Assembly (NCBI RefSeq): GCF_033095985.1
Contig: NZ_AP026802.1
Coordinates: 1,550,001-1,614,000, forward strand
Reading direction: 5' to 3'
Length of the DNA stretch: 64,000 bases
DNA from: Xylocopilactobacillus apicola
GTDB lineage: Bacteria; Bacillota; Bacilli; Lactobacillales; Lactobacillaceae
Under the pieces are notes generated by a model. It did not search any database. It was not told the origin of the DNA and saw nothing but the letters and a program-made list of their open reading frames with translations. Shown in pieces: positions 38,224 through 46,095 of this stretch. The position numbers and the translations under genes were made by a program. Numbering within the stretch: position 1 is the stretch's first letter; every line of letters starts with the position of its first letter.

Positions 38224-39177
38224 TTGTCTGAAAAAGATCATCAAGACCTCTTAATTGGTATTGCACAGGGGTTCTATTATTCACGCAGTTCAATTAGCGA
38301 ACTAGCCAAAAAATTTAACACTTCTCGTTATTACGTCGAGAAATACCTCGATGAAGCCACTAATTCTGGATTAGTTAATATTTCAATCCAAGCACCTGTC
38401 GAGCGACAACGGGAGATGGAAACACAATTTCAAAAAGTTTTTCCAAACCACAACATCACAATCATCAAGGATACTCCTAATCAAACTGAAGCAATTAGAA
38501 ACGTCTTTTTATATTCGGCCCGCGAAATCCAACACTCGATTCAAGATAATCAAATTATCGGACTTTCTTGGGGGGAAACAATGTATGATTTAATTCAACA
38601 CTTTTCATCTCAAGATCGACCTGACCTCACTTTCATTCAAATCATGGGCGAAAACATGAAGTATGAATCCAAAGCAGGTTCAACACGGATGGTCGAAATG
38701 GCCGCTAATCGACTTGGAGCAAAATATCACACCATTGTAGCACCTCTTTATGTTTTTGATCCAAAAACTCGTAATTTATTGGCTAAGGAGCCTGCAATTG
38801 CTCCAACTTTAGATTTGGGTGACAAAGTAGATCAAATTATTTGTAGTGTTGGAACATTTGAATCAATTGATGCGATTCCAATCTGGCAAGAACAGCAATC
38901 CAAAATCATTGCTCCAAAACAGAAAAATAAAGTAGCCGGTTTTCTATTTGGGCGACCTTATGATCAACAAGGTCATTTTATCGACGAACCTAACGTCCCC
39001 GTATTTAGTATCCCGATTGACCAAATTATGGCTACAAATAGAAGAGTAGCTGTAGTCGCAGACAAACTCAAAACCGAAGCAACACTTGGTGCAATCCGAG
39101 GCAATTTGCTAAACACTTTATATCTAAGTGAATCGGTTGCCAGCAAAATCATTTCAATCGCTGATGAATTCAAATGA
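38224..39177 (+). CDS. SorC/DeoR-family transcription regulator (CitI-like)
   Basis: 317 aa. N-terminal helix-turn-helix (~18-52: SSISELAKKFNTSRYYVEKYLDEA), then a sugar-isomerase-like effector domain (IIGLSWGETMYDLI; RNLLAKEPAIA; GRPYDQQGHFIDEP; GAIRGNLLNTLYLSE). SorC-group proteins bind phosphosugars or, for CitI, citrate. Start is TTG with GGAG 9 bases upstream. The 167-bp region shared with citG is very AT-rich and would be the natural operator site; I could not pick a single operator. Confidence 0.85.
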   Translation: MSEKDHQDLLIGIAQGFYYSRSSISELAKKFNTSRYYVEKYLDEATNSGLVNISIQAPVERQREMETQFQKVFPNHNITIIKDTPNQTEAIRNVFLYSAREIQHSIQDNQIIGLSWGETMYDLIQHFSSQDRPDLTFIQIMGENMKYESKAGSTRMVEMAANRLGAKYHTIVAPLYVFDPKTRNLLAKEPAIAPTLDLGDKVDQIICSVGTFESIDAIPIWQEQQSKIIAPKQKNKVAGFLFGRPYDQQGHFIDEPNVPVFSIPIDQIMATNRRVAVVADKLKTEATLGAIRGNLLNTLYLSESVASKIISIADEFK

Positions 39178-39203
39178 TTTCCCCTAATAGCGCTTAAATT
39201 TAT

Positions 39204-39242
39204 AAAAAACTGCAATAACTCAAATAGTTACTGCAGTTTTTT
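39204..39242 (+). terminator. Terminator of the SorC gene
   Basis: AAAAAACTGCAATAACT pairs with AGTTACTGCAGTTTTTT with one mismatch; ends in T8. The A-rich 5' arm makes it potentially bidirectional. Confidence 0.9.
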
Positions 39243-39396
39243 TGGATATCAGCTATCAACTTAAAAAGCGAAAAATAATATCCAAGATCGTCGAATATGA
39301 TTTTACAAATAAGGAAATAATTTTCATAAAATATTATTTGTCCCAATAAAAATCTTTGCATTAAATCTCTGGCATTCTTTAAAATTAGGGCAAGAA

Positions 39397-39438
39397 AAAA
39401 AGCACTGCCGTGTGCTTTGAGCGATGCAAGCTTTTTTT
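39397..39438 (-). terminator. Candidate terminator of the BlaI-like gene
   Basis: AAAAAAAGC-GCA / TGC-GCTTTTTTT type pairing with a long loop, 28 bases past the stop. The stretch 39243-39396 otherwise shows nothing recognisable. Confidence 0.5.
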
Positions 39439-39465
39439 ACTAAAATTCAAATCTCAGATTACGAT

Positions 39466-39831
39466 TTACTTTTTAAATTCTTCTCTCTTTTTAGTAATCA
39501 AATCTTCGATTGAATCAAGATCTTCAGAGCTACTTTCTTTGATCAATAAAGAAATCAAATTAGTAATGCTCTTTTTTGAGAATTGTGATGATAAATAATC
39601 TTCCTCAGTCAATAATGGTGAATACTTACGGGTCAAAACCGTTCCACTATATCCAATCTCTGCAGTTTTGATCAATTTATTGCGTAGCAACTTTCTCAAA
39701 ACTGCTTGAATTGTATTAAGACTGATTGTTGAATTCTTATCATATACCTCTTTTGCAGAAAGGGGTGCCTTTTCATCCCACAATACATGCATGATATCCA
39801 ACTCTCTTTTAGTAAATTTTAACTTATCCAA
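39466..39831 (-). CDS. BlaI/MecI/CopY-family repressor
   Basis: Winged-helix repressor of 121 aa: FTKRELDIMHVLWDEKAPLSAKEVY and SLNTIQAVLRKLLRNKLI are the DNA-binding part, followed by an acidic C-terminal dimerisation helix. Start is TTG with AGGAGG 8 bases upstream. No BlaR1 protease, beta-lactamase or copper pump lies beside it, and no CopY-type Cys motif is present, so the signal and targets are unknown. It may repress its own promoter in the AT-rich region upstream. Confidence 0.87.
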   Translation of the reverse strand: MDKLKFTKRELDIMHVLWDEKAPLSAKEVYDKNSTISLNTIQAVLRKLLRNKLIKTAEIGYSGTVLTRKYSPLLTEEDYLSSQFSKKSITNLISLLIKESSSEDLDSIEDLITKKREEFKK

Positions 39832-40490
39832 ACTATGTCCTCCTGAATTATTTTAAAGTGTGTCCACTTCCCTATAAGTATATAATATATCTAAAATTTA
39901 TTCATTGTCTTTTTCTTGAAAAATAGATTACAAACCATGCGAAATTCAATCAACGAGTTAAAAATCATTCGTAAAGTAAAAAATTTTCAAAAATTGGGAT
40001 AAACAAGAAAGAATTCATGAAAACTAACAACCGAAAAGAAAAATTCTTGTTTCGCTGCTGTCTTAAGTTGAGAAAATTCAAGATAAAATAGCTAATCTTA
40101 GTTTACTAATTCCGATTTTAATTTAGGTAAAATACTTTTTGAAGCAGATAATAGTCAAAGCTCTCAGATGAAGTTAAATTTCAGATTCCTATCACAATCA
40201 TCAAATTAATTTCATCCTGTATTCGGTAGTATATCACTTAATCAATTTTAATACTATCCATTATCTTAATGATTTATCTATTAAACTAATAACTAGCTTA
40301 TCTCGTTAAATTATCGAGACGTCAGAGGCTTGATTTTAAAGCATTTGTTATCAATACAGCAAAAAAGTAAATTTTTATTTAAGTTTCTGAAACGAAAAAA
40401 AATCCTAAATTTAATAAGCGATGAACACCAAAAATTTTAAGACCTCCGCATCTGTCCCCACTTTTCACCAGCTAAATCAAAAAAAATTTG
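39832..40490. other. AT-rich intergenic region, no gene seen
   Basis: About 660 bases without a convincing ORF. The right end of the region up to 40546 carries the promoter of the GyrI-like gene. Near 39880 there is a TATAAT-like stretch (minus strand) that may serve the BlaI-like gene. No tRNA, repeat or known RNA motif seen. Confidence 0.5.
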
Positions 40491-40493
40491 TTG

Positions 40494-40522
40494 TTGATTT
40501 TTCGAACAATTGTTCGTATAAT
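40494..40522 (+). promoter_or_regulatory. Promoter with LexA (SOS) box
   Basis: TTGATT (40494-40499), 17 bases, TATAAT (40517-40522). The spacer holds CGAACAATTGTTCG (40503-40516), a perfect palindrome fitting the Bacillus DinR/LexA consensus CGAACNNNNGTTCG. LexA bound here would cover the promoter. Confidence 0.85.
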
Positions 40523-40546
40523 AACTAAAACAACGGGGGAAAACGA

Positions 40547-40981
40547 ATGACATACAATTTAAAGAGCGTCACCATTAGAGCGAACAATGATCGAATGACC
40601 GAGATCGATGAATTATGGCAAGATATCATGACTGGTAAAATTCCGTTGTTGTTCGATCAATCGCAAGAGATCCGAAAAGGCATCTTTCCGATCGCCCGCT
40701 ACAGCAATTATGAAAGCGACGAAACCGGAGATTATGATCTGAGCATCATGGCTGTCACACCTGAATTCATCTCCCAATTGGACGATGATAAATACCAAAA
40801 ATATGATGTGGTAGCTGAAAATATTGGTGAATGTGCCAAGCAGGCCTGGACTGCCGTCTGGCAAGACAGTCAAAAGGGCGTAATTAAGCGCAGCTTCACT
40901 CAAGATTACGAGGTCAGTCTAACTCCTCAAACCAGTGGAGACGGCCAATTCCATTGTTTATTATTTATTGCAGTAAAGTAA
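40547..40981 (+). CDS. GyrI-like/effector-binding domain protein, SOS-controlled
   Basis: 144-aa stand-alone protein with the SOUL/GyrI-like ligand-binding fold (AraC effector-binding type): ELWQDIMTGKIP, GIFPIARYSNYESDETGDYDLSIMAV, a KYDVVAENIGECAKQAWTAVW stretch and DYEVSLTP near the end. No DNA-binding domain. E. coli SbmC/GyrI, a LexA-controlled gyrase-interacting protein, has this fold, and the LexA box upstream makes the parallel striking. Ribosome site GGGGGA. Ends in a bidirectional terminator. Function is inferred from fold and regulation only. Confidence 0.8.
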   Translation: MTYNLKSVTIRANNDRMTEIDELWQDIMTGKIPLLFDQSQEIRKGIFPIARYSNYESDETGDYDLSIMAVTPEFISQLDDDKYQKYDVVAENIGECAKQAWTAVWQDSQKGVIKRSFTQDYEVSLTPQTSGDGQFHCLLFIAVK

Positions 40982-41014
40982 AAAAGAATCAAAGCTCATG
41001 CTCGATTCTTTTTT
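40981..41014. terminator. Bidirectional terminator between convergent genes
   Basis: AAAAAAGAATC, loop, GATTCTTTTTT. It serves the GyrI-like gene on the plus strand and the permease gene on the minus strand, whose stop lies in its arm. Confidence 0.88.
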
Positions 41015-42842
41015 ATTTGGATTTATGCAAAACTATGCCACGGTAAATCAGAACGGTAATTAGATAATAAATGACGTAAAGAACGAAGAATATTGCAAAA
41101 GGAACCATTAGATTAGCGTAGGGATTAAGAAGAAGCTGAGCTTCTTTAAACATTTTAAGTCCGAATAGAACGTGAATTACTCCTAGAATTCCAGGCAATA
41201 AGAAAATTGTCCCAATTTCTTGGGCAATTGAACTTTTAAGCAAAACTCTACGAACTCCTAACTGATCAAGCCTTCGGTAACGCAAGCCATCTGCAGGTGC
41301 ACTTGCGAGAATTTTAAACATCAAAATTGATGCCAACATCGCCAGAAATGCCAAACCTAAAAACAATCCAATAAATTCAAAACCAGCAGAATATCCATTG
41401 AGATCTTGATAGTAATCGTACTTCTGCCCCATTTTGTAAATTAAGTTTTTTCTGGACCCAATTTTTTTGTTATCAGCCTGGACTAATGGTTTCAATGAAT
41501 GAAAATCGCGTTTAAAATTCTGCATTTTATAAAGCCTGATTTCATGTTCAGTTCCCTTAATTCGCTCGTAGCGAGTTTTACTTACTGGCACGATGTCTCG
41601 GTCTCGAAATTGTTCAGGAACATAAGACATAATCGCAGTATTAAACAAGAAAGAATCCTTTTCTAGCAATTTTGCTCCATCAATTTTTTCTTTTTGATTT
41701 TTCATGTAATTGATTCCAAAATATGGATTTTGGTCAAAGTCACCCGCATTCCAAACAACTTTATCAGAAACTTTATAGTGATAAATGGAAACGCCTTTCA
41801 TTTTAATTTTAGCTACTTCTTTTAAATCTTGCGCTTTCGGGTCATGAAGCAATAAATCGTAATAAACACTTGTGTCGACTTCATTAATCACCTCTTCATT
41901 GAAACTCAGGCCGGTCGTAATTGCACCCAAAGACAAAGCGAAAAGTAACGTTACCATGGATAAAAGTCGCGTAAAATCACGCAGTCGAAAACTTAGCTGG
42001 CCTAAAGTGAAACTATGAATTTTCTTAAACCGAAAACGATCAGAATTTCGCAAACCCTGAACAATCCCTAAAAAGAGCGCATCAAAAGAAAAATAAGTTC
42101 CAAGAATAATTGTTATAAGAGAAATAATTAAACAAAGAATTACCCCGGTAAAAAGCTCAAATGGCGGATGTTTGATCCGCGACATCGTCCAATAGCCAAT
42201 TGCAAGCAAACCAACTCCGCTAATCGATTCAATTAACCACAAAATTGAATTCTTTTTAAGTGCGCGCGGCGTCTCAGGTTGATTGATTAACTGAAGAATT
42301 GGTTTTTTGACTAATTTTGCCGCATTTATGAACGCCGCAAGAGCAAACACGATGAGAAAAAAGATTCCTGTTATCATCAAGGCTGAGGTGGAGAAAAAGT
42401 TCAGATTAGAAAACGACAGGTCCAACTGTTTGACGATCCATTCTCCTACTAGCATTGTTAGGCCCAGCCCCAAAAGAATTCCAACCGCAACAGCAAAAGT
42501 TCCAATTAATAAAGTTTCACAAAAAATCAAAAGCCCAATTTTTTTCGATCTAGCCCCAAGCATCATGTACATCGCGTAAACTTTCTGGCGCATCGATAGC
42601 AAAAATGAATTTGCATAAAAGATATATACCAAAATTATGAGTCCCAGCAGAAACGATCCCAAATAAGAAGTGTAGACAACTGTGTTAAAGTTCAAATGCA
42701 AATTTGACTTCAAAAACGCGCGATTTGTGGCAACGGCCTGAAACATATAAAAGACTGCGGAAGCGATCATCAAACCGGAAAATAGTACCAAATAATCTCT
42801 TAAATGGCTTTTAATTCCTTTGAGTGCTAATTTAATTGTCAT
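41013..42842 (-). CDS. FtsX-type ABC permease (BceB-like)
   Basis: Membrane subunit of 609 aa in the bacitracin-export group: two FtsX domains (first about residues 55-180 with ANSFLLSMRQKVYAMYMMLGA, last about 480-605) flank a ~200-residue extracytoplasmic domain (LLLHDPKAQDLKEVAK onward). Together with the ATPase and the second permease it forms an MFS-unrelated peptide resistance or sensing transporter. No BceRS-type sensor kinase lies next to it. 8 bases separate it from the ATPase gene. Confidence 0.83.
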   Translation of the reverse strand: MTIKLALKGIKSHLRDYLVLFSGLMIASAVFYMFQAVATNRAFLKSNLHLNFNTVVYTSYLGSFLLGLIILVYIFYANSFLLSMRQKVYAMYMMLGARSKKIGLLIFCETLLIGTFAVAVGILLGLGLTMLVGEWIVKQLDLSFSNLNFFSTSALMITGIFFLIVFALAAFINAAKLVKKPILQLINQPETPRALKKNSILWLIESISGVGLLAIGYWTMSRIKHPPFELFTGVILCLIISLITIILGTYFSFDALFLGIVQGLRNSDRFRFKKIHSFTLGQLSFRLRDFTRLLSMVTLLFALSLGAITTGLSFNEEVINEVDTSVYYDLLLHDPKAQDLKEVAKIKMKGVSIYHYKVSDKVVWNAGDFDQNPYFGINYMKNQKEKIDGAKLLEKDSFLFNTAIMSYVPEQFRDRDIVPVSKTRYERIKGTEHEIRLYKMQNFKRDFHSLKPLVQADNKKIGSRKNLIYKMGQKYDYYQDLNGYSAGFEFIGLFLGLAFLAMLASILMFKILASAPADGLRYRRLDQLGVRRVLLKSSIAQEIGTIFLLPGILGVIHVLFGLKMFKEAQLLLNPYANLMVPFAIFFVLYVIYYLITVLIYRGIVLHKSK

Positions 42843-42850
42843 AATGCCCC

Positions 42851-43597
42851 CTATTCTGCACTCAAAACCGATAAAATTGACTGATAAAAAACTGATCTTG
42901 CTTGCAACTCTTTATTAAGCTCTTGCCCAATCTCCCCGTCTTTAATAAACAGAATACGCGAGCAATAACTTGCTGCCACGGGATCATGAGTCACCAACAG
43001 AATTGTAATTTGTTCACTTTCATTTAGAGAGCTCATGGTATTTAAAAGTTCATGGGCGCTATGCGAATCCAGGGCGCCCGTTGGTTCGTCGCCAAATAAA
43101 ATCGCTGGATGAGTTATTAGGGCCCGGGCTGCGGCTACGCGCTGTTTTTGCCCGCCCGAAATTTCCGTTGAATATTTGTTTAAAATATCCTCAATCTCAA
43201 GTTTTTCGGCAATATGGTTCACGCGCTCTTTAATTTGAGAGCTATTAACTGACTGCAATGATAACGGTAAAGCAATATTCTCCCTTGCCGTCATATTTTC
43301 CAACAAATTAAAATCTTGAAAAATAAAACCGACTTGTTTAGCTCGAAAGTCAGCTAAATCATTACCCTTGAGCTTAGTAACGTCTTCACCATTTACTAAA
43401 ACTGAGCCAGCAGTGGGCTGATCAATGGTCGATAAAACATTAAGTAAAGTGGACTTCCCAGAACCTGAAGCACCCATGATACCCACAAATTCACCCTGTT
43501 TTACTTCAAAATTAACATTTTTTAGCGCGATCGTTAACTCGCCCTTTGATTTTCCGTAGATTTTACGAAGATTTTCGACTTCAACAACGTTTGACAT
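42851..43597 (-). CDS. ABC transporter ATPase (BceA/MacB type)
   Basis: 248 aa. Walker A is GIMGASGSGKSTLLNVL, the Q-loop is in GFIFQDFNLL, the signature is SGGQKQRVAAARAL, Walker B is AILFGDEPTGALD, and the H-loop is LLVTHDP. AGGAGG precedes the ATG. It is the shared engine between the two permease genes. Confidence 0.94.
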   Translation of the reverse strand: MSNVVEVENLRKIYGKSKGELTIALKNVNFEVKQGEFVGIMGASGSGKSTLLNVLSTIDQPTAGSVLVNGEDVTKLKGNDLADFRAKQVGFIFQDFNLLENMTARENIALPLSLQSVNSSQIKERVNHIAEKLEIEDILNKYSTEISGGQKQRVAAARALITHPAILFGDEPTGALDSHSAHELLNTMSSLNESEQITILLVTHDPVAASYCSRILFIKDGEIGQELNKELQARSVFYQSILSVLSAE

Positions 43598-43653
43598 TTT
43601 TGTTCCTCCTTAAGCTTATGAAGGTAACGAACAAAATGACAAAAAGTAACGCT

Positions 43654-45585
43654 TCATTCTCTACGAATGGCTCTTCTTGTAACAATTCTATAATATACAT
43701 TGGTTGTAAGTTTATAAATCATAATGTAAAAAAGTGCAAAAATCAGCAAAACACAAAAAGTAACAATGATTAAATTTTTTTGATCGTGAAAACCAAAAAG
43801 CGTAATAATGCGCTGAAGCATCGGCAAAGAAACTGCTAAGTGAACAGAAGCTGCAACAAGCGGCAGATAGAAGACTAATAACAATTGACTGTTAATGGTT
43901 TTTCTAATTTCTTTGCGAGCTAGACCGACTCTTTCAAGCGTTTGATAACGTTTAGCATCTGCATACCCTTCACTTAATTGTTTATAATAAAGAATTAATA
44001 CTGTTGCTAAAACAAATGCGAAACTCATTAAACAGCCAACAAACAAAGCTCCACTTATAAGCGAATTGGCACTTTTTGCTACCACCGGTTTTGAAAGAAC
44101 GCCTAAATTGCTTGGAAGCGACCGATAAAGCGCCATTTTTTGCTTGTATGTACCATTAAGTGTCAAAAAATTCATCGTGACTAAGCCAATATCCTTAGAT
44201 TTTATCCCGAAAGTTGCCTCCATCTCTTTTTTCATAATATTTTCATTAGCGAAAACCAGATATACAATGGTCGGATCGATCACTTCATTAAGTGCGTTTT
44301 GTCTGAAAACTTCTTTAACTCGATAATTATTACTGCCAATTTTTAGCTCCTTAAAAGGATATCCTGATTGTTTACAAATTATGATCTCATTAGGGCGGAG
44401 TTGTAATTTTCGACTTTTGAATTCATTAAAACTTTTGATTGTAGTGGCTTCAACTGCATAGTTGTTTCTTGATTCTTTTCTTAGACTGTTGCCTACCAAT
44501 TCTGCCTTAAATCCCTGCGTAGTCGTAAAACGACGCAACTTTCCTAGGCGAATTCCAAATTTAGCTGCATTATTCTCAATTAACGGTCGGAAATCATTAT
44601 TGGAAGTTGTCGTAAATTTGAGGTCATCTGGACTAATCGAGTTAACAACTTGATCGGAGCCAGAAAAAAAAGTTATGGTCGTAGATAACGTCATCATTGT
44701 CATTGTGAGCAAAATCGTGATGGAAGCTAGCCCTGCTCCATTTTGCTTTAAACGCGTAAGTAAATTTCCAAGTCCCACAAAATGAATTGGCTGATAATAA
44801 TAGCGAGGTATCCGTCTTAGAAGTTTTAAAACGAAAATACTTCCTGCCATAAAAAGAAAATACGTCCCAATAATTACTAGCAAAACTGCCAAGAAAAAGT
44901 AAATTAAAGCTCTAAAAGGATTTTTTAACGTAAGGGCTAAATAATATCCGCTCCCTAAACTTAGTGTCCCTAAAATTAATAAAAACCAGCGAATCCGCGG
45001 TTCAATTTCATTAGAATTGGCAGCACGAACCAATTGAATCGGATTATGACGTTTTAACCAAATAAAGTCCAAAATCATCAAAAAAGCGAAAATTATGACC
45101 ATCATAATTGAAGCAATCTCAAACGCTTTAAAATTAAGACCAAAGGCTGTATTGCTAGGAAGATTCAACATCCGGGCTAAAATCAAATAACCTAAACGCG
45201 AAAAACCGACACTTGTGACAATCCCTGTCAAAAGAGTTGTTAAAAGGCATAATAAATTCTCCAAGCCTAACATTTTAGCGATTTCACCCTTGCTAAAACC
45301 AATCACGCTAAAAAGTCCTAATTGCTGGATCCGTTGCCGTAAAATAAATGAATTAGCATAGCACGCCAAAATCAAAGTCATCAGCATTGTTACTGAACTG
45401 CTTAATCCAAAAACAATTTCACCTGTATGATTACCAAGATTTTTAAAAAGTTTAGATCCCATCAAAGCAATATTAAGCATAACAATACTGACCATCATCA
45501 TAAAACTCATAGCGATGACAAACGGCAAATAAATGTATTCGTGTTGGCGCAAATTATTGCGTGCTAAAGTTAAGTAGAATTTCAT
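43654..45585 (-). CDS. FtsX-type ABC permease, second (BceB-like)
   Basis: 643 aa, about ten membrane segments. LARNNLRQHEYIYLPF and ANSFILRQRIQQLGLFSVIGFSKGEIAKML form the first FtsX part, then an extracytoplasmic domain (~310-500) and the last three segments (GCLMSFAFVLATVLILYYK onward). It is first in the operon permease-ATPase-permease. Two different large permeases with one ATPase are also seen in other lactic acid bacteria for antimicrobial peptide defence; the substrate is unknown. Confidence 0.83.
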   Translation of the reverse strand: MKFYLTLARNNLRQHEYIYLPFVIAMSFMMMVSIVMLNIALMGSKLFKNLGNHTGEIVFGLSSSVTMLMTLILACYANSFILRQRIQQLGLFSVIGFSKGEIAKMLGLENLLCLLTTLLTGIVTSVGFSRLGYLILARMLNLPSNTAFGLNFKAFEIASIMMVIIFAFLMILDFIWLKRHNPIQLVRAANSNEIEPRIRWFLLILGTLSLGSGYYLALTLKNPFRALIYFFLAVLLVIIGTYFLFMAGSIFVLKLLRRIPRYYYQPIHFVGLGNLLTRLKQNGAGLASITILLTMTMMTLSTTITFFSGSDQVVNSISPDDLKFTTTSNNDFRPLIENNAAKFGIRLGKLRRFTTTQGFKAELVGNSLRKESRNNYAVEATTIKSFNEFKSRKLQLRPNEIIICKQSGYPFKELKIGSNNYRVKEVFRQNALNEVIDPTIVYLVFANENIMKKEMEATFGIKSKDIGLVTMNFLTLNGTYKQKMALYRSLPSNLGVLSKPVVAKSANSLISGALFVGCLMSFAFVLATVLILYYKQLSEGYADAKRYQTLERVGLARKEIRKTINSQLLLVFYLPLVAASVHLAVSLPMLQRIITLFGFHDQKNLIIVTFCVLLIFALFYIMIYKLTTNVYYRIVTRRAIRRE

Positions 45586-45678
45586 TGTAACTGAATTTTA
45601 ACAGAGTTTACTTCTCTAACAAATCAGCCATCAAGCTTAATTTTTTTGATTTTTTTTAGAAAACTACCCCCAACTACT

Positions 45679-45936
45679 ATGTTTTTATTAGTATCTAGTG
45701 GTAAACTTAAAGGCAAAACGATTAAAATTATTAAGGGAACTGCAAATTTGAATTACTCGATCTATGTTTTAGAAGGTTTTATTATTTTTTTTAGTGCGAT
45801 TTTGTTAACCGGAAGTTTTATCGGTTCTTTTAAAAAAATGACCCGCCTGCAGAAGTTTTGTTTATTTTTGGTTTTTATTTGTTCGCTTTTACCATTCATC
45901 ACTGGAATGCTTCCGTTAATTAAAAAATTTTTATAA
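45679..45936 (+). CDS. Possible small membrane protein, uncertain
   Basis: 85 aa from the ATG: a short polar start then two hydrophobic segments (YVLEGFIIFFSAILLTGSF and FCLFLVFICSLLPFITGML) separated by a basic loop, KKMTRLQK. The membrane pattern is coding-like. There is no ribosome site before the ATG or before the alternative TTG at 45646, and no promoter is obvious. It ends 1 base before the palindromic element, which could end its transcript. Confidence 0.35.
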   Translation: MFLLVSSGKLKGKTIKIIKGTANLNYSIYVLEGFIIFFSAILLTGSFIGSFKKMTRLQKFCLFLVFICSLLPFITGMLPLIKKFL

Positions 45937-45937
45937 T

Positions 45938-46095
45938 AAAAAGAGGCTGTGACATAAGTTACAAAAATCGGTCATCCATGCGATTATAATCTAAGTTTAA
46001 AGAAAAACGCTGATGAAAAAACGAGATCAGGAACGATTTCGATTTCATCAGCGTTATTTTATTTTTGAGAGACAGTTATGTCACAGCCTCTTTTT
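45938..46095. repeat. Nested palindromic intergenic element (MITE-like), 158 bp
   Basis: Perfect 20-bp terminal inverted repeats, AAAAAGAGGCTGTGACATAA (45938-45957) and its complement at 46076-46095. Inside is a second 13-bp inverted repeat, AACGCTGATGAAA (46006-46018) and its complement (46043-46055). No ORF. It can act as a bidirectional terminator for the flanking convergent genes. The AGAGGCTGTGACA ends resemble repeats I remember from other lactobacilli, so it may be a mobile miniature element. Confidence 0.75.
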
